Origin: a virus
Strand: one strand, 5' to 3'
Length of the DNA stretch: 37,920 bases
IMG/VR virus record: IMGVR_UViG_3300006917_000065
Coordinates: 1-37,920 of that record
Of the stretch, positions 21,748 to 30,360 are shown one piece after another. Each line of letters begins with the position of its first letter. The first letter of the stretch is position 1. Under the pieces are notes generated by a model, which was not told where the DNA came from, did no database searches, and saw only the letters and a list, made by a program, of their open reading frames with translations. The translations under genes and the position numbers were made by a program.

Positions 21748-23497
21748 AACTCATCTCCTTTTGTAAAGCCTCTAATGTTCGATACAGATATGGAGTTAAA
21801 TCCAACCTGGGATCGGCAGCCATCGGAAGGTTCGGTGACTGCGGGTGAGGGGTCTGCATCAGGCCACCCACCAGGCGAGAGAATTGAGCAAAAGCGCCCT
21901 GAAGTTCACTCACCATCCTGAACGGAAACCCAGATAACATCTCGGCCCGTTCCTCATCCGTTTTAGACGGGAAGAGGTATTTCAGTGCTTCAATGCTATC
22001 AACACCTAATTCTTGCAAGTTGCGTACCACAATGGAGTTGTTAAGTACGTCTTGCGTGGAGTCCTCATAAACAGGTCCCGTCCACCTCCACAGCATAGTG
22101 ACATCACCATCTGGGATGAGACCTGTCACTCCAGGGGGTACATCTTGAGCTTGGATACATGCATTGATTGCGTCTTGAACAAGTTGTTCAAATTGATTCA
22201 GTGCTTCTTTATATGCATCTTTTTCTTCCTGTGTAGCATTTGCAGAAGGCTCAACAGGGCGTTCGATGCCAAGTGCAGAAGCAAGAGACATACGGAACAG
22301 CTGTTCTTCCTGATAAATAATTAACTCCAGACAGCGGCAGATACCGTAGGTATAAATAGCAGTTGCTTTTTTCTTCGATGTAGCAGACACGCGACCAAAC
22401 AAAGACTTGTACTCGGTTGCGGTTACACCAGCAGAAATTGATAATTCATCAACACCACCAAGTGCTGTTCGAATTTCTTCCCTATATTGACGAGCAAAAT
22501 TATTTTGATCACCAGTGATTGCATCTGGGACAATGTAGCCAACACGGTCGTTTGGTTCCAGGTTTGCAATCACGCGTGGCACACGGATCTGGCCGTCAAC
22601 GCCACGAGAAACAGGATCAGATTTGAAGGTCGAACGACTCAGTGGGCTGGCACCGGCAAAACCTGAGTTTGCTGCAATGGATGGACGCTGAACAACTGAG
22701 TCCCCACCTGCCTCCATAAGGTCGGTCTTAGGACGAGATGACAACAGCGTGGGGCTACCAAAGAACTGCACGTTCTTCCGCATGGTGCGTACCAACTCAT
22801 CATGCGTGCAGATGTGATTGGCTAATGCATCAAATTCACCAACGCCTTCTTTTGCAAATCCCTTTGGATTATTAAAAATTTCAACGCAAGGAATAAATCC
22901 AAGAGAATTTTTAAAGTTTTTAGTGCGACCGGGAGACATGCCTGATGGCATGTCAAATGTCATCTCAGCATCTGAGTGAGTTTCCTCGATTTCATTTGCT
23001 TTAATTGACAAGCGAATATAACGTTTTGCTCCAGGCTCACCAGTAATTGTGTTGCCAGTTACGTTGGTAACGTTAATGCCGTCGTGAGCACCGCCCGGCT
23101 TGCGCACCTTATAGCTGTAGATGATCACCACCTCATCCAGCTCGCCATCTACGTTGTAGTAACTGCGATACTCATGTTCGCGGAAATAGTAAACGCGATA
23201 GTTTTGCTTGGTAGGCCGAATGTAAAAAATGCCCTTACCATCGCACAGGAAATAATCCCAGATGGAATCAAGGCGAACATCAATTTGATTATATTTAATT
23301 ACGCGATCAATAAAATCTTTGCGCTGTGCACCAAAATTGTCTTGGCCTGGAAAAAACTCAACTCCTTGGCGAATACCAAAAAGTTTCATCTGGGCAAGGT
23401 GTGACGCAACAACACCAGTGTCTACAACCGTACCCGAATCTTTCTCAAGGTACGATTCGACAATTTCGTTAAGCCTTGCTTTTGCGTCGACTGCCAT
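21248..23497 (-). CDS. Portal protein with long disordered C-terminus (749 aa)
   Basis: Residues about 60-200 (YFLCDGKGIFYIRPTKQNYR, YNVDGELDEVVIIYSYKVRK) and 330-420 (QYREEIRTALGGVDELSISA, GVTATEYKSLFGRVSATSKK) are typical of podovirus-like portal proteins; the last helix carries the clip/stem region. Context between the terminase and the scaffold/MCP supports it strongly. From residue 584 (MSYAGRYRPIDPTDEPDS) the chain is Pro/Ser/Gly-rich and ends with a basic stretch (KPASNRSVRKRSSRNSK); this tail is read from the same DNA as the first 166 residues of the scaffold, in another frame. Role: DNA channel at the capsid vertex. Confidence 0.85.
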   Translation of the reverse strand: MAVDAKARLNEIVESYLEKDSGTVVDTGVVASHLAQMKLFGIRQGVEFFPGQDNFGAQRKDFIDRVIKYNQIDVRLDSIWDYFLCDGKGIFYIRPTKQNYRVYYFREHEYRSYYNVDGELDEVVIIYSYKVRKPGGAHDGINVTNVTGNTITGEPGAKRYIRLSIKANEIEETHSDAEMTFDMPSGMSPGRTKNFKNSLGFIPCVEIFNNPKGFAKEGVGEFDALANHICTHDELVRTMRKNVQFFGSPTLLSSRPKTDLMEAGGDSVVQRPSIAANSGFAGASPLSRSTFKSDPVSRGVDGQIRVPRVIANLEPNDRVGYIVPDAITGDQNNFARQYREEIRTALGGVDELSISAGVTATEYKSLFGRVSATSKKKATAIYTYGICRCLELIIYQEEQLFRMSLASALGIERPVEPSANATQEEKDAYKEALNQFEQLVQDAINACIQAQDVPPGVTGLIPDGDVTMLWRWTGPVYEDSTQDVLNNSIVVRNLQELGVDSIEALKYLFPSKTDEERAEMLSGFPFRMVSELQGAFAQFSRLVGGLMQTPHPQSPNLPMAADPRLDLTPYLYRTLEALQKEMSYAGRYRPIDPTDEPDSGSSAEQLRDSVLPAEPSPGIVPSSPGELPGGSTSGGPGLPTLEPYSVRPPIPTGGSTEQPMGIGVQQSSESTERTSSIPVPGSTVSSNDDLRPGQLRFSERPSYATIGSADLVNQPGLLAQLFPNLLGGSEPGKPASNRSVRKRSSRNSK

Positions 23498-23531
23498 TAT
23501 TTGCCTTGTTTATTAATTAAATACTAGCAGC

Positions 23532-23867
23532 TCAAGAAACATATTTTCCATCAAAACCGAAAGAATATGGTTGCGCCATTAATCCACCCATGTTACCAAC
23601 CGCTTGAGTTCCTGGATAAAAAGAACCAATTAAAGAACTTGAATCAAGTCCAAAAGCAAGAGGCAATTGAGGCCCTGTACGTTGTAAAAAAATTTCACGT
23701 TCGTTAGGATTGTCGGTACCCATCCCCTTGTTATAGATTTTTTGTTGGCGAGCATCCCTTTTAAACGCCTCTGGATTAATGGCGCTGCCTTGACTGCCCA
23801 TAAAATTACCGCCTGCAAATAAATTGCCAGGTGCTCCAGGGACGTTAGATTCTCCGGCGTAATACAT
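23532..23867 (-). CDS. Small virion-like hypothetical protein (111 aa)
   Basis: Gly/Asn/Pro-rich sequence (MYYAGESNVPGAPGNLFAGG) with little predicted secondary structure beyond a basic helix (EAFKRDARQQKIYNKG). No family recognised. It lies between the AbrB-like gene and the portal gene with short gaps, so it is co-transcribed with head genes and may be a minor head protein. Confidence 0.55.
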   Translation of the reverse strand: MYYAGESNVPGAPGNLFAGGNFMGSQGSAINPEAFKRDARQQKIYNKGMGTDNPNEREIFLQRTGPQLPLAFGLDSSSLIGSFYPGTQAVGNMGGLMAQPYSFGFDGKYVS

Positions 23868-23892
23868 CTCTAAAGCTTTCAGTTTTTATATT

Positions 23893-24081
23893 CTACTCTT
23901 CTATAACCTCATACCCAGATGCATCATGGACTTTTGATAAAATAATCCCTTCGCTTCTAACGTCCCAATTAAGAATATCTCCTTCTTGCCAACCAAGCTC
24001 TTCAATTACCTCATCGGGAAATGTGATATACAACTCTCCGTTTTCGTCTTCTTCAATTTCAAGAATGTAGCTGCTGCTCAT
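23893..24081 (-). CDS. AbrB/SpoVT-like DNA-binding protein (62 aa)
   Basis: The whole chain is one swapped-hairpin domain: DENGELYITFPDEVIEELGW then QEGDILNWDVRSEGIILSKV, with the family's pattern of a Gly turn, a P-x-E-hydrophobic stretch, a GW-x-x-GD motif and a final strand. AbrB/MazE proteins bind DNA as dimers. Similar single-domain proteins are common in cyanophages, with unestablished function. Its start overlaps the upstream gene by four nucleotides (ATGA). A role in regulating late genes or as an antitoxin relic is conjecture; no toxin is next to it. Confidence 0.7.
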   Translation of the reverse strand: MSSSYILEIEEDENGELYITFPDEVIEELGWQEGDILNWDVRSEGIILSKVHDASGYEVIEE

Positions 24082-24371
24082 TTTGATAAAATCTTTTCCA
24101 TAAGCTTATCAAGCTTATTGTTGATTTCGCGAAAATTATCATGCATTTCTTTAATTTCTCTTAAGAAATCAACCTTTAAAACATACTCCATTGGCATGCG
24201 GTTAATTTGGTCTTCCAAAAGATCAATCCTTCTTTTTTGAGAATTTGTATAACTAAAAGCTTGTTGTATATCCTGGCTTTGACGAGCAAGAATTTTATTT
24301 GCCATCCAAGTGCCGCCGGTTACCGCAGAAATAAGTGCAGTTAAACCAATGGCTACGTACTCCGGTCCCAC
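24078..24371 (-). CDS. Membrane-anchored coiled-coil protein, holin-like topology (97 aa)
   Basis: Starts with GTG 24371. Residues 5-27 (YVAIGLTALISAVTGGTWMA) form one transmembrane helix, followed by about 65 residues of charged coiled coil (SQKRRIDLLEDQINRMP, REINNKLDKLMEKILSK). This layout, N-terminal helix and coiled tail, occurs in some single-span phage holins and in spanin-like or virion proteins. No other holin candidate for the lysozyme is as good in the window, but the distance from it (16 kb) weakens the idea. Confidence 0.55.
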   Translation of the reverse strand: MGPEYVAIGLTALISAVTGGTWMANKILARQSQDIQQAFSYTNSQKRRIDLLEDQINRMPMEYVLKVDFLREIKEMHDNFREINNKLDKLMEKILSK

Positions 24372-24400
24372 AACAAAAATGCTTTTTTCTAATTCTAAAA

Positions 24401-25927
24401 TTAGTAATCAAGTTGAAGTTGTCCTTTACGCGCCAAACCTGTTACGAGCCAGACGAGAGCGTCGACGCAATCGTCGTGACTGCTGACACCAAAATTTGTT
24501 AGCTCTTCAAACATATTAGTGAAGTTACGGTATCGATTAAAAATAATCTTGCGATCTTCAAACATACCCATAATTCCACGGAAGCGGGCCAACTTGTCGG
24601 CGCGGAATCCTTTAACAGGATGCCAAATCAAGTTGTAGAGGCTTTCTTGATTTAAACAGACACGCTTGAAGTCTGCCTCCAACGACGCTTGGTACTGAAC
24701 CGCCTCGCTCCAAATATCACACGTGGAATAAGTGGGAAAGTAATTATCGTTTGCATCCTTACCAAGGATGGACCAATCATTCAAAAGTTCTTTGAGGGCA
24801 TCTAATTTTTCAAGGTTGCCCATTACGCGCAACCGGCGGTAATCGATGATATGGATTCGATCACCAATACGGCCACCAAGAACCATCACCGTGTAATCGT
24901 TTTTCTCTTTAGTACCAGCAGACAGGTCAACCCCAACACCCAGTGTGTCAAACTCAGTTGCAATTTCGGCTTTAACAATCAGTTCAGGCGCAAGTGAAAG
25001 TTCATTCTGCCTGATGATTTGATTCATGTACTGGAAAGAAAAAGCAATCGGTGCCTGCCTCTTTTTTTCCTTTAAGTAATCCAATGACCACATCTCTGGC
25101 CAATATGAAATTTCCTCACCGGTTTTGGGATCGTTTTCAATTGCAGAAAGAACAATTTGTGTCCAGTTGTTTTGTTCGTTGAATGTCGTGGCATGAATAT
25201 CGTCATGGCGAAAGCGCGTACCAAGGCAAATGGCGCGGCCGCCCTCGAACATAGTGGGCGCAATCACCGCATTCCAATTGTCCTGCATCATTTTTCTGAT
25301 GTCAGGGTTAGAAATATCCGCAGCTGATTTGATGGCGTCATCAATCATGACCAAGTGCGAACGCTTGGAGGTCACCGAACCTTTGAGGCCTGCAGCGCAG
25401 AGCGTAAACTGTTCGTCACCAGTTACGTCAATACCAGCAAACTTATGATCAATGGACCAGTATTCGTTACTGGTAACGTTTTTTAAAAGCCGAACCTCAG
25501 GGAAAACTTCTTGGTAGCGTTTGCTTTCAATGATGCGTTTAATGGTTGCTGATTTAGAACGCGCAATGTCAACCGTATAAGACAAATAAAGAACTTGAAG
25601 TGGTTGTTTTGCTTGAGTGTGAATACCAATAGCCCAGGCAGTTAATAAACCAAGGACTGTGGATTTCGCGGATCCCCGTGGTGCAAGTAGATCAACGTTT
25701 GGACCAGCAATACGAAGAAGGCAACTGCTGTTTTCTTCGGTTATGAAATGGCGATGCCAGTTTTTATGGTGCTGAGCAGGAGGTTTATCAGCTACGTATT
25801 CACAAAAGAAACCAAAATCTTCTCGCGCCTTCTTGAGAGAATCAATATCTTTATGTGGTTTAATCGCATAGTTCTTGGAAGCAGCACGTGCGTTCCTGCG
25901 ATAAGCCAGATGAAGATAAGAAGGCAC
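24401..25927 (-). CDS. terL: Terminase large subunit (508 aa)
   Basis: ATPase part: Walker A LAPRGSAKST (residues 81-90), Walker B HLVMIDDAI (191-199, with Asp-Asp in place of the usual Asp-Glu), and the coupling motif GTRFRHDD (236-243). Nuclease part: GVGVDLSAG (331-339) with the first metal-binding Asp, and SSHDDCVDALVW (482-493) near the end, typical of the T4 gp17-like RNase H fold. Length is normal. The start is GTG 25927, without a clear ribosome binding site, and there is no other start for 200 codons. Role: ATP-driven DNA packaging and concatemer cutting. Confidence 0.95.
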   Translation of the reverse strand: MPSYLHLAYRRNARAASKNYAIKPHKDIDSLKKAREDFGFFCEYVADKPPAQHHKNWHRHFITEENSSCLLRIAGPNVDLLAPRGSAKSTVLGLLTAWAIGIHTQAKQPLQVLYLSYTVDIARSKSATIKRIIESKRYQEVFPEVRLLKNVTSNEYWSIDHKFAGIDVTGDEQFTLCAAGLKGSVTSKRSHLVMIDDAIKSAADISNPDIRKMMQDNWNAVIAPTMFEGGRAICLGTRFRHDDIHATTFNEQNNWTQIVLSAIENDPKTGEEISYWPEMWSLDYLKEKKRQAPIAFSFQYMNQIIRQNELSLAPELIVKAEIATEFDTLGVGVDLSAGTKEKNDYTVMVLGGRIGDRIHIIDYRRLRVMGNLEKLDALKELLNDWSILGKDANDNYFPTYSTCDIWSEAVQYQASLEADFKRVCLNQESLYNLIWHPVKGFRADKLARFRGIMGMFEDRKIIFNRYRNFTNMFEELTNFGVSSHDDCVDALVWLVTGLARKGQLQLDY

Positions 25928-25959
25928 GAATAATATTCAATCGGTTACTGAATACTAAC

Positions 25960-26121
25960 TCAACCTTCTTGTTCTTTGCGTTTTTTGTTTTGGTACTTCC
26001 GTGCTTTATCTAAAGCGGCCCGGCGTTTTTCTTTGTCACTCATCTCAGTGCCGTCCTCATTTTTTGCTTCTTTTTTCTTGAAATGTTCAAGAAGTTGAGG
26101 CGGCATTTTTCCTTTAGACAT
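25960..26121 (-). CDS. Small charged protein between terminase genes (53 aa)
   Basis: A frame from ATG 26121 reads MSKGKMPPQLLEHFKKKEAK and ends KYQNKKRKEQEG with TGA at 25960. It is nearly all Lys/Glu-rich helix. Similar short proteins beginning with a K-MPPQLLEHFKKK stretch occur next to terminase genes in phages, as I recall. Function unknown; its position suggests help in packaging. It was found by reading the gap between TerL and the small subunit candidate. Confidence 0.65.
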   Translation of the reverse strand: MSKGKMPPQLLEHFKKKEAKNEDGTEMSDKEKRRAALDKARKYQNKKRKEQEG

Positions 26122-26152
26122 AACAAATGTTTTTCTTTATTTTAATGTCCGT

Positions 26153-26707
26153 TTATTCTTCCAGCTGCATACGAGCCCAAACACTCATACTTGCTTCATG
26201 TAAAGGCGATTCAATTGGATCATCTTTGAAAATAAACATTAACTCACGAATGGCTCGATCAGCGCCAGCCATTAATAAACCTTTGCGATCTTTGGCGGAA
26301 GTATATTGCTCGACTTGATTAATTGTGCCGCGCAATTCTTTTTCCATTGCGGCAATGCGAGCAACGCCAGCATCACGTTTAACCGCATAATTTTCGATAT
26401 CATCACGTAGTTTACGAATGTCTTCTCTCATCTCCTCAATTTCCATGAGAAGCATTTTTCTGTGATCAGGTTTAGGGTATTTATTTTTGATCCAAGATTC
26501 ACATGAAACAATGTTACCCACATAACCAAGGAAGCGAGCGTAAAGAAAACATTCGATGAACGAATAGTTTTCTGCCGAAAAAGCATGAAAAGATTCTTGA
26601 ACCGCTTCAGGCTGTCTCAAAAACCATTCTTCAAAAACATTCCCGTCAAGATAAAAGGAATGTTGATTTTCTTTAATACTTGTAAGCTGCTTTTGCTGAA
26701 CGCTCAT
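26153..26707 (-). CDS. Probable terminase small subunit (184 aa)
   Basis: A mainly helical protein with a central coiled coil (residues about 90-140: LMEIEEMREDIRKLRDDIEN) and no recognised domain. Immediately upstream of TerL (with the 53-aa gene between) and of usual length for a small terminase, so that role is the best guess. The N-terminal region has no clear HTH, which the family often has, hence moderate confidence. Its start overlaps the end of the Gly-rich gene by 35 nt. Confidence 0.5.
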   Translation of the reverse strand: MSVQQKQLTSIKENQHSFYLDGNVFEEWFLRQPEAVQESFHAFSAENYSFIECFLYARFLGYVGNIVSCESWIKNKYPKPDHRKMLLMEIEEMREDIRKLRDDIENYAVKRDAGVARIAAMEKELRGTINQVEQYTSAKDRKGLLMAGADRAIRELMFIFKDDPIESPLHEASMSVWARMQLEE

Positions 26708-27620
26708 TCCATTCTTTTTGACGATATTTAGACGATTCTAGCTCGCCTAAAAGATTACGGAAAAGGTCAGGGTCAAATGCCCCGACATCTTGTTGTGATT
26801 CAAATGACTTAACCCAATCATCAAACTCACTTGTTCCTGCATCAGAAGAACTTTTTTGAACCGCGTTTTGAGCACTGTAGCTTGAAAGAGCTGTATCTAA
26901 ATCTTCTTGAGTAAGACCAGTTGACGTGATGTTTGCTAACGCGTTGTCTAAATCTTCTTGAGTAAGGCCAGGAGAAGAAGAAGAAGAAGAAGAAGCCGTT
27001 GCCTTGTCTAACGCGGCCTTGATGGCTGCATCTAATTCTTCTTGGGTATAGCCGCCAGGTTTATTTTGCAACGACTGTTTTGCAGCTGCTACAGCCTCTT
27101 TCTTTTTTGTTTGTAGATTTTCTACACGTGTATCTTTGCCAAGATCTTTTAACTTGCCGAGGATGTCTTTGAATTTACCTGGATCAGCAATACCAGAAGC
27201 AGTAGCACCTGAAATTAAACCTTTTGCTTTTTCCGTTAAAGATTGAACGCGCTCTTGTTTTTTTTCTTTTTGTTCTTGTTTGTTTTCTTTTTGTTTAGAA
27301 GAAGAAGAGCCAACGGAAGGGGTACTGGCTGATTGATAAGCTTTTGCTGCGGCTACTGCTTGACCAGCAGAAGAGGAACCGCCACCACTAGGGGAAGTTG
27401 GTGGCTTGGGGCCAGGAGTTGGCGCAGGGGGTGTAGGGTTGCCGCCACTTTTCCCACCGCCACCGCCACCTGACGGAGCGTTACCACCACCACTTTTCCC
27501 ACCGCCACCGCCACCTGACGGAGCGTTACCACCACCACTTTTCCCACCGCCACCGCCACCTGAAGGAGCGTTACCACCACCACTTTTCCCACCGCCACTA
27601 CTTTTTCCACCGCTAGCCAT
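26673..27620 (-). CDS. Gly/Ser-rich repeat protein (315 aa)
   Basis: Residues 1-60 are tandem repeats KSGGGNAPSGGGGGG; then a Pro-rich linker (PTPPAPTPGPKPPTSP), a charged helical part (SKQKENKQEQKEKKQERVQ), and residues about 190-260 with three related motifs (GYTQEELDAAI, GLTQEDLDNAL, GLTQEDLDTAL). The pattern of Gly spacer, helices and short repeats suggests a multivalent virion or assembly scaffold. GAGG precedes ATG 27620. The Gly-x-Gly-Lys-Ser strings are not a P-loop, since they lack a Rossmann-type fold around them. No family recognised. Confidence 0.65.
   Translation of the reverse strand: MASGGKSSGGGKSGGGNAPSGGGGGGKSGGGNAPSGGGGGGKSGGGNAPSGGGGGGKSGGNPTPPAPTPGPKPPTSPSGGGSSSAGQAVAAAKAYQSASTPSVGSSSSKQKENKQEQKEKKQERVQSLTEKAKGLISGATASGIADPGKFKDILGKLKDLGKDTRVENLQTKKKEAVAAAKQSLQNKPGGYTQEELDAAIKAALDKATASSSSSSSPGLTQEDLDNALANITSTGLTQEDLDTALSSYSAQNAVQKSSSDAGTSEFDDWVKSFESQQDVGAFDPDLFRNLLGELESSKYRQKEWNERSAKAAYKY
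27447..27600. repeat. 45-bp tandem repeat, three copies and a partial fourth
   Basis: Units begin at 27447, 27492 and 27537, with a partial copy from 27582 (ACTTTTCCCACCGCCACC at the head of each). Unit 3 differs from units 1-2 by one base (GAAGGA for GACGGA). They encode the KSGGGNAPSGGGGGG repeats. Near identity points to recent expansion by replication slippage. Confidence 0.9.
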
Positions 27621-27622
27621 AT

Positions 27623-27769
27623 CTATTCCTCTGAGTTGTATACAGGTTTTGCTTTATCCTCTTGCTGGGTTTTTGACTTTTTCAAAGTATCTAATAAATT
27701 TTTAAATCCTTGAATATCAAATGGAGCATCTTGAGATGACCCCTTTGGAGCAGAGGAATTAAAGTCCAT
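27623..27769 (-). CDS. Small acidic protein upstream of the Gly-rich gene (48 aa)
   Basis: ATG 27769 opens MDFNSSAPKGSSQDAPFDIQ, a short helix NLLDTLKKSKTQQ follows, and the frame ends NSEE with TAG at 27623. The last codons contain GAGGAATAG, which is also the ribosome binding site of the following gene, so the two are probably coupled. No homology recognised. Confidence 0.6.
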   Translation of the reverse strand: MDFNSSAPKGSSQDAPFDIQGFKNLLDTLKKSKTQQEDKAKPVYNSEE

Positions 27770-27801
27770 GACATTAACTAAAATTAATTATATCAGCAGC
27801 T

Positions 27802-28551
27802 TTAGAAAGCAGACGGGATTAAATTATAAAGATAATTAGCTTGTTGCATGCGTGCTTTTGTTAAATCAGCAGCCTGTTCCATTCTGGCACGACGTTCAGC
27901 GGATTTAGCTTGGATTTTATAGGGATCAATTTGTGCCATGTACTCAATTTCAGCAGGAGTCTTACCTTGACCTCCTGGACTGATACCTGCATAAATGCCG
28001 CTAACGGTCCCAGTGGTTACCGTTGTTATTTCAGGCGTAGCGCCTGTTTCCGTTACTGTAATAACAGGTTTTTTACCCCAGGCTCCTGTATTTGGGTCGC
28101 GGACATATTCGCCTTCACCCATAAATTTAGTGACTTGTTCATCTAACTTTTCTTGAGCAAAACCACTGGCAAGAATTTCACGTATATCTTTGGCGCCATA
28201 GCCAGCGGCTTGTGCTTTTCCAAGAACATCACCGGTGATAGCACCAGGTTTTACAAAATATCCACCTTGTTTTGTATAACCTTTTGTTTTAAATTTCTCA
28301 CGAAGATCTTTTGCTAGCTGGTCAGCAGCAAAAGTCCTGCCAACGGTAGAAAGGTAATCAGGAACATTTTCTGCACCTTTTGTAGAAGTTGTGTAATATT
28401 CTTTAGCTTTAGCAACTTCGCGTGCGGTAATTTTTTTACCTGCTTGGCCCGGTTTTTGAATTTCTTTTGTTAGTTCTTTTTTAGGTGCCCCAGAAAGCTG
28501 TACGCCTTTAATGCGCGCTTGTTCAATAAACGACTGTAGGGAATCGGCCAT
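27802..28551 (-). CDS. Hypothetical virion-associated protein (249 aa)
   Basis: Soluble, Lys/Ala/Gly-rich. The N-terminal half is helical (KELTKEIQKPGQAGKKITAR); the middle has GDVLGKAQAAGYGAKDIREI, the C-terminus a helix with Arg/Ala/Gln (QIDPYKIQAKSAERRARMEQ). No known domain. It belongs to a run of seven genes without standard names between TerS and the 1024-aa gene, all leftward and closely spaced; internal virion proteins are a reasonable guess. Confidence 0.6.
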   Translation of the reverse strand: MADSLQSFIEQARIKGVQLSGAPKKELTKEIQKPGQAGKKITAREVAKAKEYYTTSTKGAENVPDYLSTVGRTFAADQLAKDLREKFKTKGYTKQGGYFVKPGAITGDVLGKAQAAGYGAKDIREILASGFAQEKLDEQVTKFMGEGEYVRDPNTGAWGKKPVITVTETGATPEITTVTTGTVSGIYAGISPGGQGKTPAEIEYMAQIDPYKIQAKSAERRARMEQAADLTKARMQQANYLYNLIPSAF

Positions 28552-28590
28552 TTAACATCTATCCGTTACTTATCAGTATAAAAGATCTAA

Positions 28591-29325
28591 TCAACTGTAA
28601 TTTACAGTAGAACCCGGATTAAAACGGTAGGTTCCGGTAAACGTACCATCCTTTTGATATCCAACTCCATATTTACCTTCAAAAGGAAGATTAGCAGTAA
28701 AAGCAAGAGGATTTTTACGAATGTACTCAGGAGAAGACAACATCTTTTGACCTAAGAACTGTGAAAAAGCTTCCGGCGATGTCTTGCCTAAAGCACGCGC
28801 AGCTTCCTCTGTTGATTTAACATCTTCTTCTGTTAAACCAATTCCAAGGGCACGGGCTGCAAACTCCTGGAAAGGACGGTATTTTTCTACTGTTCCTTCT
28901 GGTGCTAAACCAGCTTTTAGACTGCCTAATTGTTGCGCAGTTTCAAACGCATTTGGAATGTTATACGATATTCCAAAATCTGCGTAAAGATCTGACGCCT
29001 CTATTGGGCTACGTTCACCACGTCCAACTTGAGCTGCAAGGAGGTCTGCATATTCATCAGCAGACTTTTTAGTTATTTTTTCTGTTTCCTGAATTTTTTG
29101 AACCGGAAAATTACCAATACGCCTTAATTCGCGTATTGCCGATTTTAAGCCTGAGCCTCCTTTCTTCTTGACTGGCTCTTCTTGTTTTACGCCAAAAAAA
29201 CTTCCAAGTTCAGTAACAGGCGCAATACCTAATTTTTCTTCAATTGCACCAAGGCGATCAGATACTTCGGTATCTCCTCCTTGAGTACGTTTTGTAAAGT
29301 AATCAAAAAAAGGATTATTTGCCAT
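28591..29325 (-). CDS. Hypothetical virion-associated protein (244 aa)
   Basis: Charged N-terminal part (IRELRRIGNFPVQKIQETEK) followed by helices and a C-terminal beta-like region ending GYQKDGTFTGTYRFNPGSTV. No domain recognised. GC- and gene-order context as for its neighbours. The ATG at 29325 follows AAAGGCACC, a fair ribosome binding site. Inference: minor or ejected virion protein. Confidence 0.6.
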   Translation of the reverse strand: MANNPFFDYFTKRTQGGDTEVSDRLGAIEEKLGIAPVTELGSFFGVKQEEPVKKKGGSGLKSAIRELRRIGNFPVQKIQETEKITKKSADEYADLLAAQVGRGERSPIEASDLYADFGISYNIPNAFETAQQLGSLKAGLAPEGTVEKYRPFQEFAARALGIGLTEEDVKSTEEAARALGKTSPEAFSQFLGQKMLSSPEYIRKNPLAFTANLPFEGKYGVGYQKDGTFTGTYRFNPGSTVNYS

Positions 29326-29355
29326 GGTGCCTTTAAATTATTTTTTTATTTTAAA

Positions 29356-29874
29356 TCACGCAAACAAAGCAGAGGGGGGCACAAAACCAGGCATTGCGTT
29401 CCTGAGGCGATCTTCATAACGTTCAACTGAACGTAACGTATTAAATGCAGGGTTATTTGCTTGAATATTTGCTTTTTGAACTAAATCTCTAGCTTCGTTT
29501 AAGCGGGCAAGAGCACTGCCCGTAGTTCCTTGATACCGAGAAGTAAGGTAGTCGTAACCAAAACCAGCTTGTTTTCCTCTTAATGATGCAACAGCGCCAA
29601 TTTCCGCAGCTTGCTTGGTAGAAGCAGCAGCAATTCGTGCGGCTTCTTCAGTTGCTTGGGCTTGTTCTTTTGCTGCTTTTTCTTGCGCAGAAGCACCAAA
29701 GATAGATGCTCCGATACTTGCAATACCTAAGCCAATTGAAAAAGGATCCATGCCAGTAGGTGTAGCTGATGATGATATTGGTGAACCAGTAAAGCCAGTT
29801 GATGAGACTGGAGAAGAAACGTTTAAATAACTAGTATTTGGAATACTACTTAACGGTGTGCCGAATCCAGCCAT
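29356..29874 (-). CDS. Internal virion protein candidate, T7 gp14-like layout (172 aa)
   Basis: Residues 42-62 (MDPFSIGLGIASIGASIFGA) are a short hydrophobic segment, followed by a long Ala/Gln/Glu helix (SAQEKAAKEQAQATEEAARI) and a Tyr/Arg-rich C-terminus. That order, short disordered start, Gly-rich membrane-like segment, long Ala-rich helix, resembles the small internal core proteins of T7-like phages that are ejected to line the DNA entry channel. Sequence identity to that family cannot be judged here. Confidence 0.5.
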   Translation of the reverse strand: MAGFGTPLSSIPNTSYLNVSSPVSSTGFTGSPISSSATPTGMDPFSIGLGIASIGASIFGASAQEKAAKEQAQATEEAARIAAASTKQAAEIGAVASLRGKQAGFGYDYLTSRYQGTTGSALARLNEARDLVQKANIQANNPAFNTLRSVERYEDRLRNAMPGFVPPSALFA

Positions 29875-29894
29875 GACTTAATTATATGTCAGTA

Positions 29895-30350
29895 TTAAAT
29901 AAAAGTTCGACCACGAGGAATATCAATGGCTGGCATTGAACCGTAAGCGGCACGCATTTGGTCTGGGATGTTTGCCAAGATCTGGAGGCGAGGTGCGTTG
30001 TAACGCATCTGCGCCAGGTTGCTTCCAATTTGAGTAATAGTTTGCGGAATGCTTGCCATTAAGTTGTACTGGAAGGCACGTTTGTCGCGCTCAGCTTGGA
30101 TCTTGGCGGCACCAGCAGCTTCTTCTGCACGGAACTCTTTCATTACCTTGAGAAGTTCACCAAAACGCGAAGGGTCATTATAAACGTCCTCGCGTTTACG
30201 GTTTAAAAGTAGAGCGCCCGCAATATCGGGACTCATTTTATTTAAAATTTCTTGCTCCCAGGGTTCATAAGCACCCGCTTGTGGTGTCATTGGATTACCC
30301 AAGCCAGCACCCGCTAATGAAAAAGCTCCGAACGAAGAATTGTCTGCCAT
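29895..30350 (-). CDS. Hypothetical virion-associated protein (151 aa)
   Basis: Helical in the middle (EPWEQEILNKMSPDIAGALL, EEAAGAAKIQAERDKRAFQY), with a Gly/Ala-rich N-terminus and an Arg/Pro-rich end (ANIPDQMRAAYGSMPAIDIP). No known domain. It lies 10 nt from the glycine-zipper protein gene and is probably co-translated and packaged with it. Confidence 0.6.
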   Translation of the reverse strand: MADNSSFGAFSLAGAGLGNPMTPQAGAYEPWEQEILNKMSPDIAGALLLNRKREDVYNDPSRFGELLKVMKEFRAEEAAGAAKIQAERDKRAFQYNLMASIPQTITQIGSNLAQMRYNAPRLQILANIPDQMRAAYGSMPAIDIPRGRTFI

Positions 30351-30360
30351 GATCTATTCC

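Noticed and set aside
27447-27600. GGGGGGKS strings resembling Walker A P-loops
   Set aside because: They are repeats in a low-complexity spacer without the strand, helix and Walker B of a nucleotide-binding fold.
27406-27705. Proline-rich 99-aa frame on the plus strand
   Set aside because: Complement of the Gly-rich tandem repeats; the poly-Pro runs are a mirror of poly-Gly codons.
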